The notes below the pieces were generated by a model. That model worked only from the letters and a program-made list of their open reading frames with translations, was not told where the DNA came from and ran no database searches. From an uncultured Eubacterium sp. (GTDB lineage: Bacteria; Bacillota; Clostridia; Lachnospirales; Lachnospiraceae): DNA of 64,000 nucleotides. Within the stretch, counting starts at the first letter, position 1. Each line of letters starts with the position of its first letter. The position numbers and the translations under genes are program-made. Where the stretch lies: the NCBI GenBank assembly GCA_947089855.1, contig CAMUML010000016.1, positions 1 to 64,000 on the forward strand. The letters run 5' to 3'. Below, piece by piece: positions 29,065-38,397 of the stretch.

Positions 29065-30126
29065 ATGAAATATACACAGCTTGGAAATTCGGATTTGAAA
29101 GTATCCCGCATTTGTATGGGGTGCATGGGCTTTGGGGATGCGTCAAATGGGCAGCATTCGTGGACAGTTGACGAGGAGCATTCCCGTGGGATCATAAGGT
29201 GCGGGCTTAATCTTGGCGTCAATTTCTTTGACACGGCGATTGGGTACCAGAGCGGCACCAGCGAGCAGTATGTGGGCAGGGCGCTGAAAGATTTTGCAAA
29301 GCGGGACGAGGTGGTAGTTGCAACTAAATTTCTGCCGAGGACCCCGGCCGACATTGAGGCAGGGATTACAGGGCAGCAGCATATCGAGCGCATGATAGAC
29401 AAAAGCCTTGAAAATCTTGGTATGGATTATGTGGATTTATACATTTACCATATGTGGGATTACCAGACGCCGCTTTATGACATCATGGAGGGATTGAACA
29501 ATATCGTAAAAGCGGGAAAAGCGAGATATATCGGCATTTCCAACTGTTTTGCGTGGCAGCTTGCGAAAGCGAATGCACTGGCGGAACGTGAGGGTTTTGC
29601 AAAATTTGTTTCCATTCAGGGACATTACAATCTGATTTTCCGTGAGGAGGAGCGGGAAATGGCGAAGCTGTGCGCAGAGGACAACATTGCCATGACGCCT
29701 TACAGTGCCCTTGCGGGAGGAAGGCTTGCAAAGCGTCCCGGCGAAACATCGAAGCGGTTGGAAGAAGACAGCTATGCGAAGGGTAAATATGACGCCACTG
29801 CAGGGCAGGACAGCGTTATCATAGGTCGTGTGGCAGAGCTTGCCGAAAAACACGGGGTTTCCATGACGGAGGTTTCCCTTGCATGGCTTCTGACGAAGGT
29901 GGCATCCCCGGTTGTGGGTGCGACAAAGCTGCATCATATTGAGGGCGCAGCGAAAGCGGTAGAGCTGATGCCTTCTGAGGAAGAATGTGTGTATCTGGAA
30001 GAGGCTTATGTTCCTCATGCCCTTGTGGGCGTTATGGCGCAGAATACCAAGGCAGCGTCAATGGAGAAACTTACATCTTTCCGATGCAGCAAAAGCGGTA
30101 ACGCAGATGATGGACCAACCGGTTAA
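29065..30126 (+). CDS. Aldo/keto reductase
   Basis: NADPH-dependent oxidoreductase with a TIM barrel, 353 residues. The catalytic tetrad is visible: Asp and Tyr in FFDTAIGYQSG, Lys in VVVATKF and His in YIYHMWD. The C-terminal GATKLHHIEGA region binds the cofactor. The ATG at 29065 has AAGGAGAAAC upstream. The frame is open further upstream to 28972 and reads VGLHLWDTATAYS, which resembles part of another aldo/keto reductase and looks like a leftover fragment. Followed by a flavodoxin gene; reductase, flavodoxin and LysR clusters are common in Clostridia. Substrate unknown. Confidence 0.93.
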   Translation: MKYTQLGNSDLKVSRICMGCMGFGDASNGQHSWTVDEEHSRGIIRCGLNLGVNFFDTAIGYQSGTSEQYVGRALKDFAKRDEVVVATKFLPRTPADIEAGITGQQHIERMIDKSLENLGMDYVDLYIYHMWDYQTPLYDIMEGLNNIVKAGKARYIGISNCFAWQLAKANALAEREGFAKFVSIQGHYNLIFREEEREMAKLCAEDNIAMTPYSALAGGRLAKRPGETSKRLEEDSYAKGKYDATAGQDSVIIGRVAELAEKHGVSMTEVSLAWLLTKVASPVVGATKLHHIEGAAKAVELMPSEEECVYLEEAYVPHALVGVMAQNTKAASMEKLTSFRCSKSGNADDGPTG

Positions 30127-30426
30127 TGGGGCTTCCGTTCCGGCATTTAAACCTGAGTGAAAAAACAGGAAAGCTTTGAATATAGAAAGAGTTATAACCT
30201 TTGGGTATCAATTGATGAACCAATCGAGACTTCTGCCGAAGCGCCGGTTTCTTTATAATATGATTATGACGATTGAAAGTTCGCAAAATGAAGTTTTGAT
30301 TGTATGGAAGAGACAACATGCAGGCAGATTATTTATTCAAGGCGGGAGGTGTGCAGATGGAACGGGCTTAAAGCAGCGGATGCAATTTTTATGGTATGAA
30401 AAATAAAAAGAAAGAAGGAAATCTGA
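30127..30426 (+). other. 300-bp gap without a recognisable gene
   Basis: No convincing frame with a ribosome binding site was found. The AGAAAGAAGGAAATCTG motif at its right end serves the flavodoxin gene. The rest shows nothing recognisable. Confidence 0.5.
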
Positions 30427-31068
30427 ATGAGTCAGTCAGGAAAAAGAAAGGGTATTGCCATACCGGCAGTAATAGTTCTTGCATTGGTTATGCTGTTTAT
30501 ATCTGCAGGGGCGGGAATGGGATATGTGCAGGCAAAAACAAACAGGAACACAAAGAAAAATACTACAGTGATTTATTTCTCAGCAACAGGCACAACAAAA
30601 ACGGCAGCGAAACGGATTGGGAAAAAGACGAAAGGAAAAGTAATTGAGATAAAGGCGGCAGACCCGTATACCGATGATGACCTTGATTATGGAGACAATG
30701 ACAGCCGGGTAACAACAGAGCACGAATCAGCAGCTTCACCGGCACTAAGCAGCGTCCGCCCGGAAATTTCTAATCTGAAAGCGATCAAAAAAGCTGTAAA
30801 AAATGCAGATGTTATCTATATCGGATATCCGATCTGGTGGGGAGAAGCGCCGCACATTGTCTATACGCTTGTGGAAAATATAAATCTGAAAGGGAAGACA
30901 GTTGTGCCTTTCTGCACTTCCATCAGCAGCGGGATTGGGGACAGCGGCGTCCATCTGGAAGAAATGGCAAAGACTTCCGCAAAAACCAACTGGCTGAAAG
31001 GACGCAATTTTTATAACGCGCCTTCACAGAAAACGGTTAATAAATGGATTGACCAGCTGAATATATAG
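30427..31068 (+). CDS. Membrane-anchored flavodoxin
   Basis: 213 residues. An N-terminal hydrophobic segment (residues ~10-30, IAIPAVIVLALVMLFISAG) acts as signal anchor. The rest is a flavodoxin fold: phosphate loop YFSATGTTKTAAK, then YIGYPIWWGEAP, the FMN-binding aromatic region, then PFCTSISSGIGDS. Unlike cytoplasmic flavodoxins it is probably displayed outside the membrane. ATG follows AAGAAGGAAATCTG. It is 300 bp after the aldo/keto reductase and convergent with another extracellular flavodoxin-containing protein at 31342. Confidence 0.9.
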   Translation: MSQSGKRKGIAIPAVIVLALVMLFISAGAGMGYVQAKTNRNTKKNTTVIYFSATGTTKTAAKRIGKKTKGKVIEIKAADPYTDDDLDYGDNDSRVTTEHESAASPALSSVRPEISNLKAIKKAVKNADVIYIGYPIWWGEAPHIVYTLVENINLKGKTVVPFCTSISSGIGDSGVHLEEMAKTSAKTNWLKGRNFYNAPSQKTVNKWIDQLNI

Positions 31069-31160
31069 GCAGCGGATATTTATTCTGCCGGGATAAAGCG
31101 GTTATGGGATGGCTGTTCGAACATGAAAGAAGCTAGATGTGCCAGATACAGACGAAACAA

Positions 31161-31200
31161 AATGGAGGGCCTTTTTGGAGGCGCTCCATTTTTTATGCAT
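31161..31200 (+). terminator. Terminator after the flavodoxin gene
   Basis: AAATGGAG at about 31161-31168 pairs with CTCCATTT at about 31185-31192, followed by TTTT. Lies between two convergent genes and may serve the flavodoxin gene. Confidence 0.6.
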
Positions 31201-31341
31201 AAAATGCTTTTATCTTAAAACGTTTTTCAAAAATCTGAGGCTCTCTGTTTCCTTATATAATACTAAGAAAGAACTAAATGATAATGAGCTATTGAAAGAG
31301 TTATGTTAAACCTGTTATGGCACAGGACGAATCATTTATCA

Positions 31342-33366
31342 TCAGTTTCCGAGTACCGTACTGGCAACATATGCTGTGACATCGGAGTCATTTTTTGAAA
31401 ATAATCCGGCATCTACGGCTGCGTTTCTGGCGCATCCTCTGATGAAGGCCAGTGATTCTTCATACTGTGAATTGCTCATGGAAGCGGATTGTGAAATCGG
31501 ATAAATGGTCTTTCCGGACCAGTCATACCGTTCCAAAAAGGTTCCGACAACCATTGGTGCAGTATGCCACCAGATTGGATAACAGAGTACAATTTTATCA
31601 TATTCGGATACGGATGAAAGCGGATCTTTTAATGGTGGCCTTGCATTTGCATCGGCTTCGTCTTTTGCTTCTCCATACGCAACCGTATTATAATCTGTGC
31701 TGTAAGGTGTCTCACGTTCGATCCGGTAAAGCTCCCCGCCTGTCTGGGTGGCAACGGCTTCTGCCTGCTTCTGGCTGGTTCCGCTCCAGGAAAAATAAGC
31801 GACTAAGATTTTATTTGAAGCTGCTGTGCCAGAGCTGGAATTAGTGCCAGTATTGTTATTGGAGCTGGAGTTACTGCCTGCATTGGCATTGGAACCGGAG
31901 TTACTGCCTGCATTGGCATTGGAGCCGGAATTAGCACCTGTACTGACATTGCCCTGTATCCAGTTTTGGATGTGATCTGCGATCACATCATTGTTCAGAT
32001 CCTGGAACATAAAATGGTCGTTTCCGGTAATTCCGATTTTCGGAAGGTCGATGACCGTGCTGTTTCCGCCTCCTGCGTTGTAGTTTTCGGAAAAACTGTA
32101 GCATGCCTGGCGCATCATCTGCCACATCCCGGTTGCCTGGATTGCAGGATCGCCATTGTCAATATAATCTCCGAAGTAGAACGTAACCGGGATCTTCTGC
32201 GTGAGTACTGCCTGAAAGTCTTCACTCTGTGCATCCGGCGCCCCGCCCGGTTCAATGGCTATGATGGCTGCGATATGCTGTGTGTATTTCGCTGCTGTCC
32301 AGCCCGGGCCGCCGCCCTGTGAATGCGTAACTAAAATGGAATTTTTCCCAGTCCTGCTATAAGCCTCATCAATGGTTGCGGCAACCGCTTTTGCCACTGT
32401 TTCATTGTCAAAATCGCTGCCCATGTCGGAAGACATCCCGGTATCAGGGGTCATCTGACGGAAAAACTGGTCAACAGCCTGGTCTGAATTTGGAAACTGT
32501 GAGCCTTCATTCGGGTTCGATTTTCCATTTTCCCATTTTCCGATACGGAACTGCGTATACCATCTTTGTTCCAGAGGTTTTGTGCTGATCGTTCCGCTGA
32601 CAGTGGATGATCCGGCTTCCCCGCGCCTTGGCTGGTCGATCAGGAATACGCTGTGGCCTTTTTTCAGAAACAGGTCTGACCATCCTTCCCTGCCGTCCGG
32701 CGTTGTCATCCATCCCATACGGGACTGGCCGTATCCGTGCAGGAATACCATAGGAAGCCCGGTTTCATTTTCCGGTATCTGATAGAAGACATTGGCGTGG
32801 TCCGCGTGCAGTGTCTGCCCCGCTCCGGTTTCTTCCCACTGGTTTGCCGGGTCAAAGGTTCCGTCTGCAGTGATGACAGTTCCGCCTGCAGAAAAAATCC
32901 CCTGTTCCTTAATCTGAAGGGAATTGCCAGAATTTCCGGAATCTGATGTGCCTGTATCTGGGGTTTTTGAAGTTTCTGGCCGGACATAAACAGTTACCCA
33001 GGTGGTTTTTCTTTGGTACCTTTTTGATGAAAGCGTTACTGTAATATTTGCGGCGCCTGCTTTTCGTGCGGTAATCACGCCTTTTTTGGATACAGACGCT
33101 ACAGCGCTGTTACTGGATTTGAATACTGCGTTCTTTCCTGCGGCTGCTGGTTTCGCAGTGGCTTTTACAGATGCTTTTTCATTTACATTCATGGAATAAG
33201 TTTTTTTTGTCACGTTTCTGTTTCCAATAGAAAGTTTTAATGAACTTACGGCTGTTTTGGCCGCCGCAGATGCTGTCCCGCTGCTGCCTGCAATACCCAG
33301 TATGCAGATGCACAGCGCAAGAAGCAGCGTCATCCATTTTTTGGTGCAGGTTTGTTTTCCTGTCAT
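31342..33366 (-). CDS. Secreted Ig-like / alpha-beta hydrolase / flavodoxin fusion
   Basis: 674-residue exported protein. Signal peptide at residues ~1-35 (KKWMTLLLALCICILGIAG). A BIG2-type Ig-like domain follows at ~38-130 (VFKSSNSAVASVSKKGVITA). Residues ~165-475 are an alpha/beta hydrolase with VFLHGYG and the nucleophile elbow THSQGGG; an acidic and a His residue (GNDHFMF) fit the triad. A Ser/Gly/Asn-rich linker with GSNSGSNANA units spans ~478-515. The C-terminus (~520-674) is a complete flavodoxin (AYFSWSGTSQKQAE, CYPIWWHTAP). ATG after GGGAGGAAACACA. It is divergent from a LysR gene that probably controls it. Combining a lipase/esterase-like domain with an FMN protein outside the cell is unusual. 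Confidence 0.9.
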   Translation of the reverse strand: MTGKQTCTKKWMTLLLALCICILGIAGSSGTASAAAKTAVSSLKLSIGNRNVTKKTYSMNVNEKASVKATAKPAAAGKNAVFKSSNSAVASVSKKGVITARKAGAANITVTLSSKRYQRKTTWVTVYVRPETSKTPDTGTSDSGNSGNSLQIKEQGIFSAGGTVITADGTFDPANQWEETGAGQTLHADHANVFYQIPENETGLPMVFLHGYGQSRMGWMTTPDGREGWSDLFLKKGHSVFLIDQPRRGEAGSSTVSGTISTKPLEQRWYTQFRIGKWENGKSNPNEGSQFPNSDQAVDQFFRQMTPDTGMSSDMGSDFDNETVAKAVAATIDEAYSRTGKNSILVTHSQGGGPGWTAAKYTQHIAAIIAIEPGGAPDAQSEDFQAVLTQKIPVTFYFGDYIDNGDPAIQATGMWQMMRQACYSFSENYNAGGGNSTVIDLPKIGITGNDHFMFQDLNNDVIADHIQNWIQGNVSTGANSGSNANAGSNSGSNANAGSNSSSNNNTGTNSSSGTAASNKILVAYFSWSGTSQKQAEAVATQTGGELYRIERETPYSTDYNTVAYGEAKDEADANARPPLKDPLSSVSEYDKIVLCYPIWWHTAPMVVGTFLERYDWSGKTIYPISQSASMSNSQYEESLAFIRGCARNAAVDAGLFSKNDSDVTAYVASTVLGN

Positions 33367-33636
33367 TTGTGTTTCCTCCCATCTTTATAGTATTGAAAGC
33401 GTGTTTGAAATTTTCAAATACGTCTTCCAGATAAGTTTAAATGAATTTAATAAAAATGTACAATATCAATTGTGCATTGTGTTATACTTACTGCGTATAC
33501 TGAGCAAAACGGAGCATTTTTAACCGTATTTTAAGAATTGCAGGTAAATATATAATGTACTTCACTGGATAGATTTGTCTAAGGAACGGTAAATAAATAA
33601 CTTTAGCAAGCGCTCCAAAAAATGGAGGAAAATATT

Positions 33637-34533
33637 ATGATTGAAATTTATTTGCTGGAACATCTGCTGGCATTTTATGAATATGGCACATTATCCGAAG
33701 CGGCATGCCATTTGAAGATTGCCCAGCCGTCTCTTTCCAGATCCATGAAAAAACTGGAGGGCCTCCTTGGCGTGGAACTATTTGAAAGGCGAAAAAACCG
33801 TATTATATTGAATGATACTGGAAAACTGGCAGCCAAATATGCGCAGCGCATCCTGGAAACAGAAAAGGAAATGGAACGCCAGATCCGGCTGTTTGACAGA
33901 AGTTTACATACAATAACGGTCGGCAGCTGCTGCCCCGGCCCGCTGCTTGAGTTTCTGCCGGGAGTGATGGGCGGGTTTTCCGGCATGGCTGTTTCATCTG
34001 AAGTTGATACATGCGAGCGGCTGGTCACGGGGCTGAAAACCCATAAATATAATATCGTGATCCTGCCGCAGCCGCTTGCCATGAATGGGATATCCTGCCG
34101 CAGATACCGGGAGGAGCAGCTTTTTCTTTCTGTCATGCCTGACCATCCGGCTGCATCACGTAAGGAAGTGTCTTTTGCAGAAATGGATGGACAGAATTTT
34201 ATTATGTATGCACATGTTGGATTCTGGGAAAAAATTGTCCGGGAAAAGATGCCGGAGAGCAGATTTTTTTTGCAGGAAGATATAGATGCGGTAGGCGAGC
34301 TTGGAAAATATTCCCAGCTTCCGCATTTTTCAAGCGATATTACCATACAGGCCATGCCGTCGCGGAGAAACGGGCGCGTGCATGTGCCGTTTTCTGACCC
34401 GGAAAGCCATGTGTGTTATTATCTGGCCTGTCTGGAACAAAACACCGAAAAGTATGAAAACATATTTGCACCGTTATATCCGGTGGATAATTCTGGCATT
34501 CGTTACTATTCACGGCCTGGGGGCCGCTCATAG
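33637..34533 (+). CDS. LysR-family regulator with MITE-rewritten C-terminus
   Basis: 298-residue regulator with an N-terminal winged helix (LSEAACHLKIAQPSLSRSMKKLEGLLGVELFER) and a C-terminal periplasmic-binding-like effector domain. ATG 33637 follows GGAGGAAAATATT; the ATG at 33622 precedes that site and is rejected. The last codons (RYYSRPGGRS then TAG) are read from a MITE inserted at 34502. Removing the insert and one target duplication restores a frame ending SGIQNQKEEQ at 34676. The core fold is kept, so it may still work. It likely controls the divergent hydrolase-flavodoxin gene. Confidence 0.92.
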   Translation: MIEIYLLEHLLAFYEYGTLSEAACHLKIAQPSLSRSMKKLEGLLGVELFERRKNRIILNDTGKLAAKYAQRILETEKEMERQIRLFDRSLHTITVGSCCPGPLLEFLPGVMGGFSGMAVSSEVDTCERLVTGLKTHKYNIVILPQPLAMNGISCRRYREEQLFLSVMPDHPAASRKEVSFAEMDGQNFIMYAHVGFWEKIVREKMPESRFFLQEDIDAVGELGKYSQLPHFSSDITIQAMPSRRNGRVHVPFSDPESHVCYYLACLEQNTEKYENIFAPLYPVDNSGIRYYSRPGGRS

Positions 34534-34645
34534 GAACCTTTCGGGGCGATATTGGAAGTTTGCTTCGCAAAATCGCCCCTCACTCCTGAATCATGTTCTC
34601 ACGGAATGCGCAGTTTATGCGCATTCCTGGCCCGTGAATAGTAAC
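34502..34645. repeat. Palindromic MITE with perfect 8-bp target duplication, inside lysR
   Basis: 144 bp. Ends are GTTACTATTCACGG and CCGTGAATAGTAAC. TGGCATTC directly flanks both ends (34494-34501 and 34646-34653). Inner hairpins: GGGGCGAT/ATCGCCCC (34543-34579) and GGAATGCGCA/TGCGCATTCC (34603-34627). No reading frame. This is the cleanest reference copy in the window. Confidence 0.93.
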
Positions 34646-34684
34646 TGGCATTCAAAATCAGAAAGAGGAACAGTAATGAGAAAC

Positions 34685-34713
34685 TTGTATTTATCCATTT
34701 CTTCATATATAAT
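34685..34713 (+). promoter_or_regulatory. Promoter of the second lysR gene
   Basis: TTGTAT at 34685-34690 and TATAAT at 34708-34713 with a 17-bp spacer, 50 bp upstream of the LysR start. Confidence 0.6.
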
Positions 34714-34763
34714 AAGGAACTGTGAATGGGCGGATAAGAAAAAAACAAGGGAGGGAATGTATC

Positions 34764-35666
34764 ATGTATAATCCACAATTAGATACATTTATCCGTGCGG
34801 CGGATGCAGGGAGTTTTAATAAGGCGGCAGATGCATCCTATATTACGCCAACGGCAGTTATTAAGCAGATGAACCTTTTAGAAGATTCACTAGGGATTAA
34901 ATTATTTGAACGGACGCATAGGGGGCTGATTTTAACAAAAGCCGGAAAATCTTTCTATCAGGACACAAAATATATTATCCAGTATTGCCGTGATTCCATT
35001 ACAAGGGCCAAAAATGCCATGCAGGACAATGTGAGTGTTATTCGGATTGGCAGCTCACCTATGACGCCAGCCCAGCTCTTAATGCAGTTATGGCCCAAAA
35101 TACAGGAATATTGTCCGGATTTAAAATTCCAAATTATTCCATTTGAGAATACGCCGGAAAATGCCAGGGAAATTTTGGCTAATCTTGGCAAAAATATAGA
35201 CGTGGTTGCCGGGATTTTTGATGAAACCATGCTGGATCTGCGCCGTTGCGCCGGGCTTCCACTATCCTGTGAGCCGTTTTGCTGTGCGGTTTCCATCCAT
35301 CACCAGCTTGCTGAAAAGGACAGGCTGGAAATAAAAGACCTTTATGGAGAAAACCTGATGCTGATGCGCCGGGACTGGAGCCACTATGTAGACAGGCTTA
35401 GGGATGAAATCTGGCAGAACCATAGCAGGATACATATTGTAGATTTCGATTTTTACAGCATGGAAGTTTTCAACCGGTGCGAAAACAGCAATGACGTTTT
35501 GCTGGCAATTCCAGGATGGGCTAACGTGCATCCGCTTTTAAAAGTGATTCCGGTTGAATGGGAGCATAGTATCCCGTTTGGACTGCTCCATTCTCCACAG
35601 CCATCCGAAACCGTAAAGAGATTTTTAGAAGCGGCACAAGCTGCTGTAAGTAAAAAGGAAAAATGA
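34764..35666 (+). CDS. LysR-family transcriptional regulator
   Basis: 300 residues. The helix-turn-helix is GSFNKAADASYITPTAVIKQMNLLEDSLGIKLFERT, followed by an effector-binding domain (IRIGSSPMTPAQ...). The ATG at 34764 follows AGGGAGGGAATG; an upstream ATG at 34722 has no site. It stands alone behind its own promoter; the next gene, a GNAT acetyltransferase, starts 72 bp downstream and could share the transcript. Target unknown. Confidence 0.92.
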   Translation: MYNPQLDTFIRAADAGSFNKAADASYITPTAVIKQMNLLEDSLGIKLFERTHRGLILTKAGKSFYQDTKYIIQYCRDSITRAKNAMQDNVSVIRIGSSPMTPAQLLMQLWPKIQEYCPDLKFQIIPFENTPENAREILANLGKNIDVVAGIFDETMLDLRRCAGLPLSCEPFCCAVSIHHQLAEKDRLEIKDLYGENLMLMRRDWSHYVDRLRDEIWQNHSRIHIVDFDFYSMEVFNRCENSNDVLLAIPGWANVHPLLKVIPVEWEHSIPFGLLHSPQPSETVKRFLEAAQAAVSKKEK

Positions 35667-35738
35667 GTTATAGCGAACAAAATATGATATTGAAGAGATA
35701 AAACAGAAATAGGCAAATTTTATATTTGAGGGGGAAGT

Positions 35739-36215
35739 ATGGAATATTTAACAGCGGATTTGGATATGGCGGATGGAATTTATCATGTTTTACATACAAC
35801 GATTAACATGGTATATCCAAAATATTACCCGATAGCAGTAGCAGAGTTTTTCTGCAGGCATCATAGCAAAGAGCATATTTTGGAAGGGATAGCGTCCGGA
35901 AATATGGGAATATTGCTGGATGGGGATGTTATTGCCGGAACGGGCTGTTTTGACGGGAACCATATTACAGGTGTATATGTGCTGCCGGAATACCAAAAGC
36001 AAGGCTGTGGCTCTAAAATTATGGATGTTTTGGAGGCGGAAATTGTAAAAAAGTATCAGGAAGCTATTTTGGATGCTTCGCTTCCGGCTGCGTGTTTCTA
36101 TGAGCATAGGGGGTACCGGACGATCGGGCATGGGATTTATGAGTTGGAAAATGATGTGAAGCTGGTTTATGAGATTATGGAGAAACCATTGAGGGTGGAT
36201 TGGCTTCAGGGTTAA
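35739..36215 (+). CDS. GNAT-family N-acetyltransferase
   Basis: 158 residues. The acetyl-CoA-binding motif A is GVYVLPEYQKQGCGSKIMDVLE (the signature Q/RxxGxG/A), followed by FYEHRGYRTIG. ATG after GGGGGAAGT. Followed at 13 bp by a second GNAT and then an ArsC-like protein, so probably a small operon. Substrate unknown. Confidence 0.88.
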   Translation: MEYLTADLDMADGIYHVLHTTINMVYPKYYPIAVAEFFCRHHSKEHILEGIASGNMGILLDGDVIAGTGCFDGNHITGVYVLPEYQKQGCGSKIMDVLEAEIVKKYQEAILDASLPAACFYEHRGYRTIGHGIYELENDVKLVYEIMEKPLRVDWLQG

Positions 36216-36228
36216 TGGGGAGATAAAA

Positions 36229-36759
36229 ATGGTTTGCAGGATTAGGAAATGGGAGTTATCAGACGCAAAGGACTTAGCGGCGGCACTTTCGAATCGAAAT
36301 GTACAGAAGAACCTCCGGGATGGCTTGCCATACCCTTACACAGAACAGGATGGGGTGGAGTTTATTTCTGCTATGCTTTCTTCTGATGGAAATGAAACAT
36401 TTGCGTTTGCTATTACAGTAGATGGTAAAGTAATTGGGAGTATTGGTGTTTTTCGGCAGGGGAATATCCATAGGCAAACTGCTGAGTTGGGGTATTATAT
36501 TGCAGAAGGCTATTGGGGGAAGGGGATTATGACGGAAGCGGTCAAGCAAATCTGTGCGTATGTTTTTGACAACAGTGATATAATCCGTATCTATGCAGAG
36601 CCGTTTGCGTATAATACGGCGTCCTGCAGGGTGCTTGAAAAAGCGGGCTTTCAATATGAGGGTACCTTGCGGGGGAATGCGGTAAAAGATGGTAAAATCA
36701 TTGATATGAAGATGTATTCTTTGCTGAACACAGAAGGAAAGCGGGCTTGCTATCGATAG
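36229..36759 (+). CDS. RimJ/RimL-type GNAT acetyltransferase
   Basis: 176 residues. Motif A is ELGYYIAEGYWGKGIMTEAVKQI, followed by IYAEPFAYNTASCRVLEKAGFQYEG, as in RimJ/RimL and related acetyltransferases acting on ribosomal protein N-termini, small molecules or drugs. ATG after GGGGAGATAAAA. It lies between another GNAT and an ArsC/Spx protein. Confidence 0.9.
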   Translation: MVCRIRKWELSDAKDLAAALSNRNVQKNLRDGLPYPYTEQDGVEFISAMLSSDGNETFAFAITVDGKVIGSIGVFRQGNIHRQTAELGYYIAEGYWGKGIMTEAVKQICAYVFDNSDIIRIYAEPFAYNTASCRVLEKAGFQYEGTLRGNAVKDGKIIDMKMYSLLNTEGKRACYR

Positions 36760-36773
36760 GGAGGAGAAAAAAT

Positions 36774-37127
36774 ATGTTATTTATACAATACCCAAAGTGT
36801 TCTACATGCCAAAAGGCTAAAAAGTGGCTGGACGCCCATAATATTTTATATACAAGCCGCCATATTGTGGAGGATAACCCTACTTATGACGAATTGAAAC
36901 AGTGGTATGAGGAAAGTGGTTTGCCGCTTAAACGGTTTTTTAATACAAGTGGGGTGTTGTACAAAGATATGAAGTTAAAAGACAAACTGCCTACTATGAG
37001 TGAGGAAGAGCAGTTAAAGCTGCTTGCTACAAATGGGATGCTCGTAAAGCGGCCGATTCTTGTGGAGGATAACCGGGCCATTACGGGGTTTAAGGAGCCG
37101 GAATGGGCAGAAAAGCTTTTGATGTAG
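36774..37127 (+). CDS. ArsC/Spx-family thioredoxin-fold protein
   Basis: 117 residues, starting MLFIQYPKCSTCQKAKKWL with a CxxC motif like that of Spx and related proteins. The ending FKEPEWAEKL is typical. The family includes arsenate reductases, Spx and MgsR. The start at 36774 has GGGAGGAGAAAA upstream, while the longer frame from 36747 overlaps the preceding gene. Likely redox-related; no arsenic genes nearby. Confidence 0.88.
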   Translation: MLFIQYPKCSTCQKAKKWLDAHNILYTSRHIVEDNPTYDELKQWYEESGLPLKRFFNTSGVLYKDMKLKDKLPTMSEEEQLKLLATNGMLVKRPILVEDNRAITGFKEPEWAEKLLM

Positions 37128-37230
37128 GCGGCTTCCCTGCTATGGTTCTGCAAAATTTTGACGGCAGTTGAAAAGATTAGTTGTAATAAGTGCAGGTATG
37201 GTGATGTGTAAAATAAAGTAGAGGGGATTT

Positions 37231-38301
37231 ATGGAAAGGCAAAAATCGGGGATACGGGAATATTACATAGATAATTTGAGGAACTTTACGATTCTGCTAT
37301 TATTTCCGGTACATACATTTATGGTCTGGAATGATTTTGGTACCCGGTTTTATATTTGGCAAGGGGAAAATAAAGTATTAAGTACGGCCATTGTTTTAAT
37401 AAATCCTTGGTTTATGCCGCTCTTGTTTTGTCTGGCAGGGATAAGTGTACGGTATGCGTTGGAAAAAAGGACTACGAAAGAATTTGTTATGGAAAGAGTC
37501 CATAAGTTGCTGGTTCCATTTATTTGTGGAACGATATTTTTAGTGCCGTTCCAAACATTGTATGCGAGAAAATATTTTTATCATTATAACGGAAGCTTTT
37601 TGGATAATTGGAAGTATTTTTTTACACATTTTACTGATTTTAGTGGTTATGATGGTGCATTTACGCCAGGGCATTTATGGTTTATTTTATATTTATTTGT
37701 AATATCAGTGGTTTCTTTGGGGGTGTTCCATTTTGTTCCGTATGGAAGGATGTCTGCCTATATAGAAAAAATGCCGGTTTTTGGCATAGTGCTATTATTT
37801 GTCCCTGTTTGGCTCATGTATTACGTGGGTAATTTCGGCGGGTTTAGTATAGGAAAATGCTTGGCGTTATATTTAATAGGTTATTATGTATTAAGCAATC
37901 GTTTGGCTATGGAAAAGCTGAAAAGAAATCTGATATGGCTAGGATGTTTCTGTGCCGCCGGTACGATAGGCTCCCTAATAGTATATTATAAATTTTCTTA
38001 CTATGGAGATTGTTGGGTGAATTTTATAGGGTGGATTACTGTTATAGTTTTCATTGCCGCTGGGAACAGGTTTTTGAATTGGAAAACGGGTTTTTCTGAA
38101 TATTTTAACCAGGCATCTTATCCGATCTATATCCTGCATCAATCGATTTTAGTTGTTTTTGCATATTATGTTTTGCGGATTTGCGGGATTTTATGGCTCC
38201 AGGTGCTTGTTATCTGTATTGGAAGTTTTTTGTTTACGGTGCTGGGGTATTGCATAATCAGGCATATACCGATTGTGAAAAAAGCGGTCGGCGTCCGGTA
38301 A
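37231..38301 (+). CDS. Acyltransferase-3 family membrane protein
   Basis: 356 residues with about ten hydrophobic segments. The N-terminus YIDNLRNFTILLLFPVHTF carries the His of acyltransferase-3 proteins, and GHLWFILYLF lies about residue 150. These enzymes O-acylate cell-surface polysaccharides or similar. ATG after AGAGGGGATTT. It stands alone between the ArsC-like gene and a chemoreceptor. Substrate unknown. Confidence 0.88.
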   Translation: MERQKSGIREYYIDNLRNFTILLLFPVHTFMVWNDFGTRFYIWQGENKVLSTAIVLINPWFMPLLFCLAGISVRYALEKRTTKEFVMERVHKLLVPFICGTIFLVPFQTLYARKYFYHYNGSFLDNWKYFFTHFTDFSGYDGAFTPGHLWFILYLFVISVVSLGVFHFVPYGRMSAYIEKMPVFGIVLLFVPVWLMYYVGNFGGFSIGKCLALYLIGYYVLSNRLAMEKLKRNLIWLGCFCAAGTIGSLIVYYKFSYYGDCWVNFIGWITVIVFIAAGNRFLNWKTGFSEYFNQASYPIYILHQSILVVFAYYVLRICGILWLQVLVICIGSFLFTVLGYCIIRHIPIVKKAVGVR

Positions 38302-38330
38302 AGCTGGTTCTTTGTAGTATAAAGAAAGAA

Positions 38331-38359
38331 TTGTAATGGCGGTAAAAAAGGGGTACAAT
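38331..38359 (+). promoter_or_regulatory. Promoter of the chemoreceptor gene
   Basis: TTGTAA (38331-38336) and TACAAT (38354-38359) with 17-bp spacing, just before the AGGGAGGTTT site of the chemoreceptor gene. Confidence 0.6.
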
Positions 38360-38397
38360 AGAATCAGTGGATAAAGATACACTAGGGAGGTTTATGT

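Noticed and set aside
29437-30018. 193-residue minus-strand frame inside the aldo/keto reductase gene
   Set aside because: Antisense shadow; the + strand gene has all catalytic motifs.
33675-34355. 226-residue minus-strand frame opposite lysR
   Set aside because: Shadow of the LysR coding strand; no start context.
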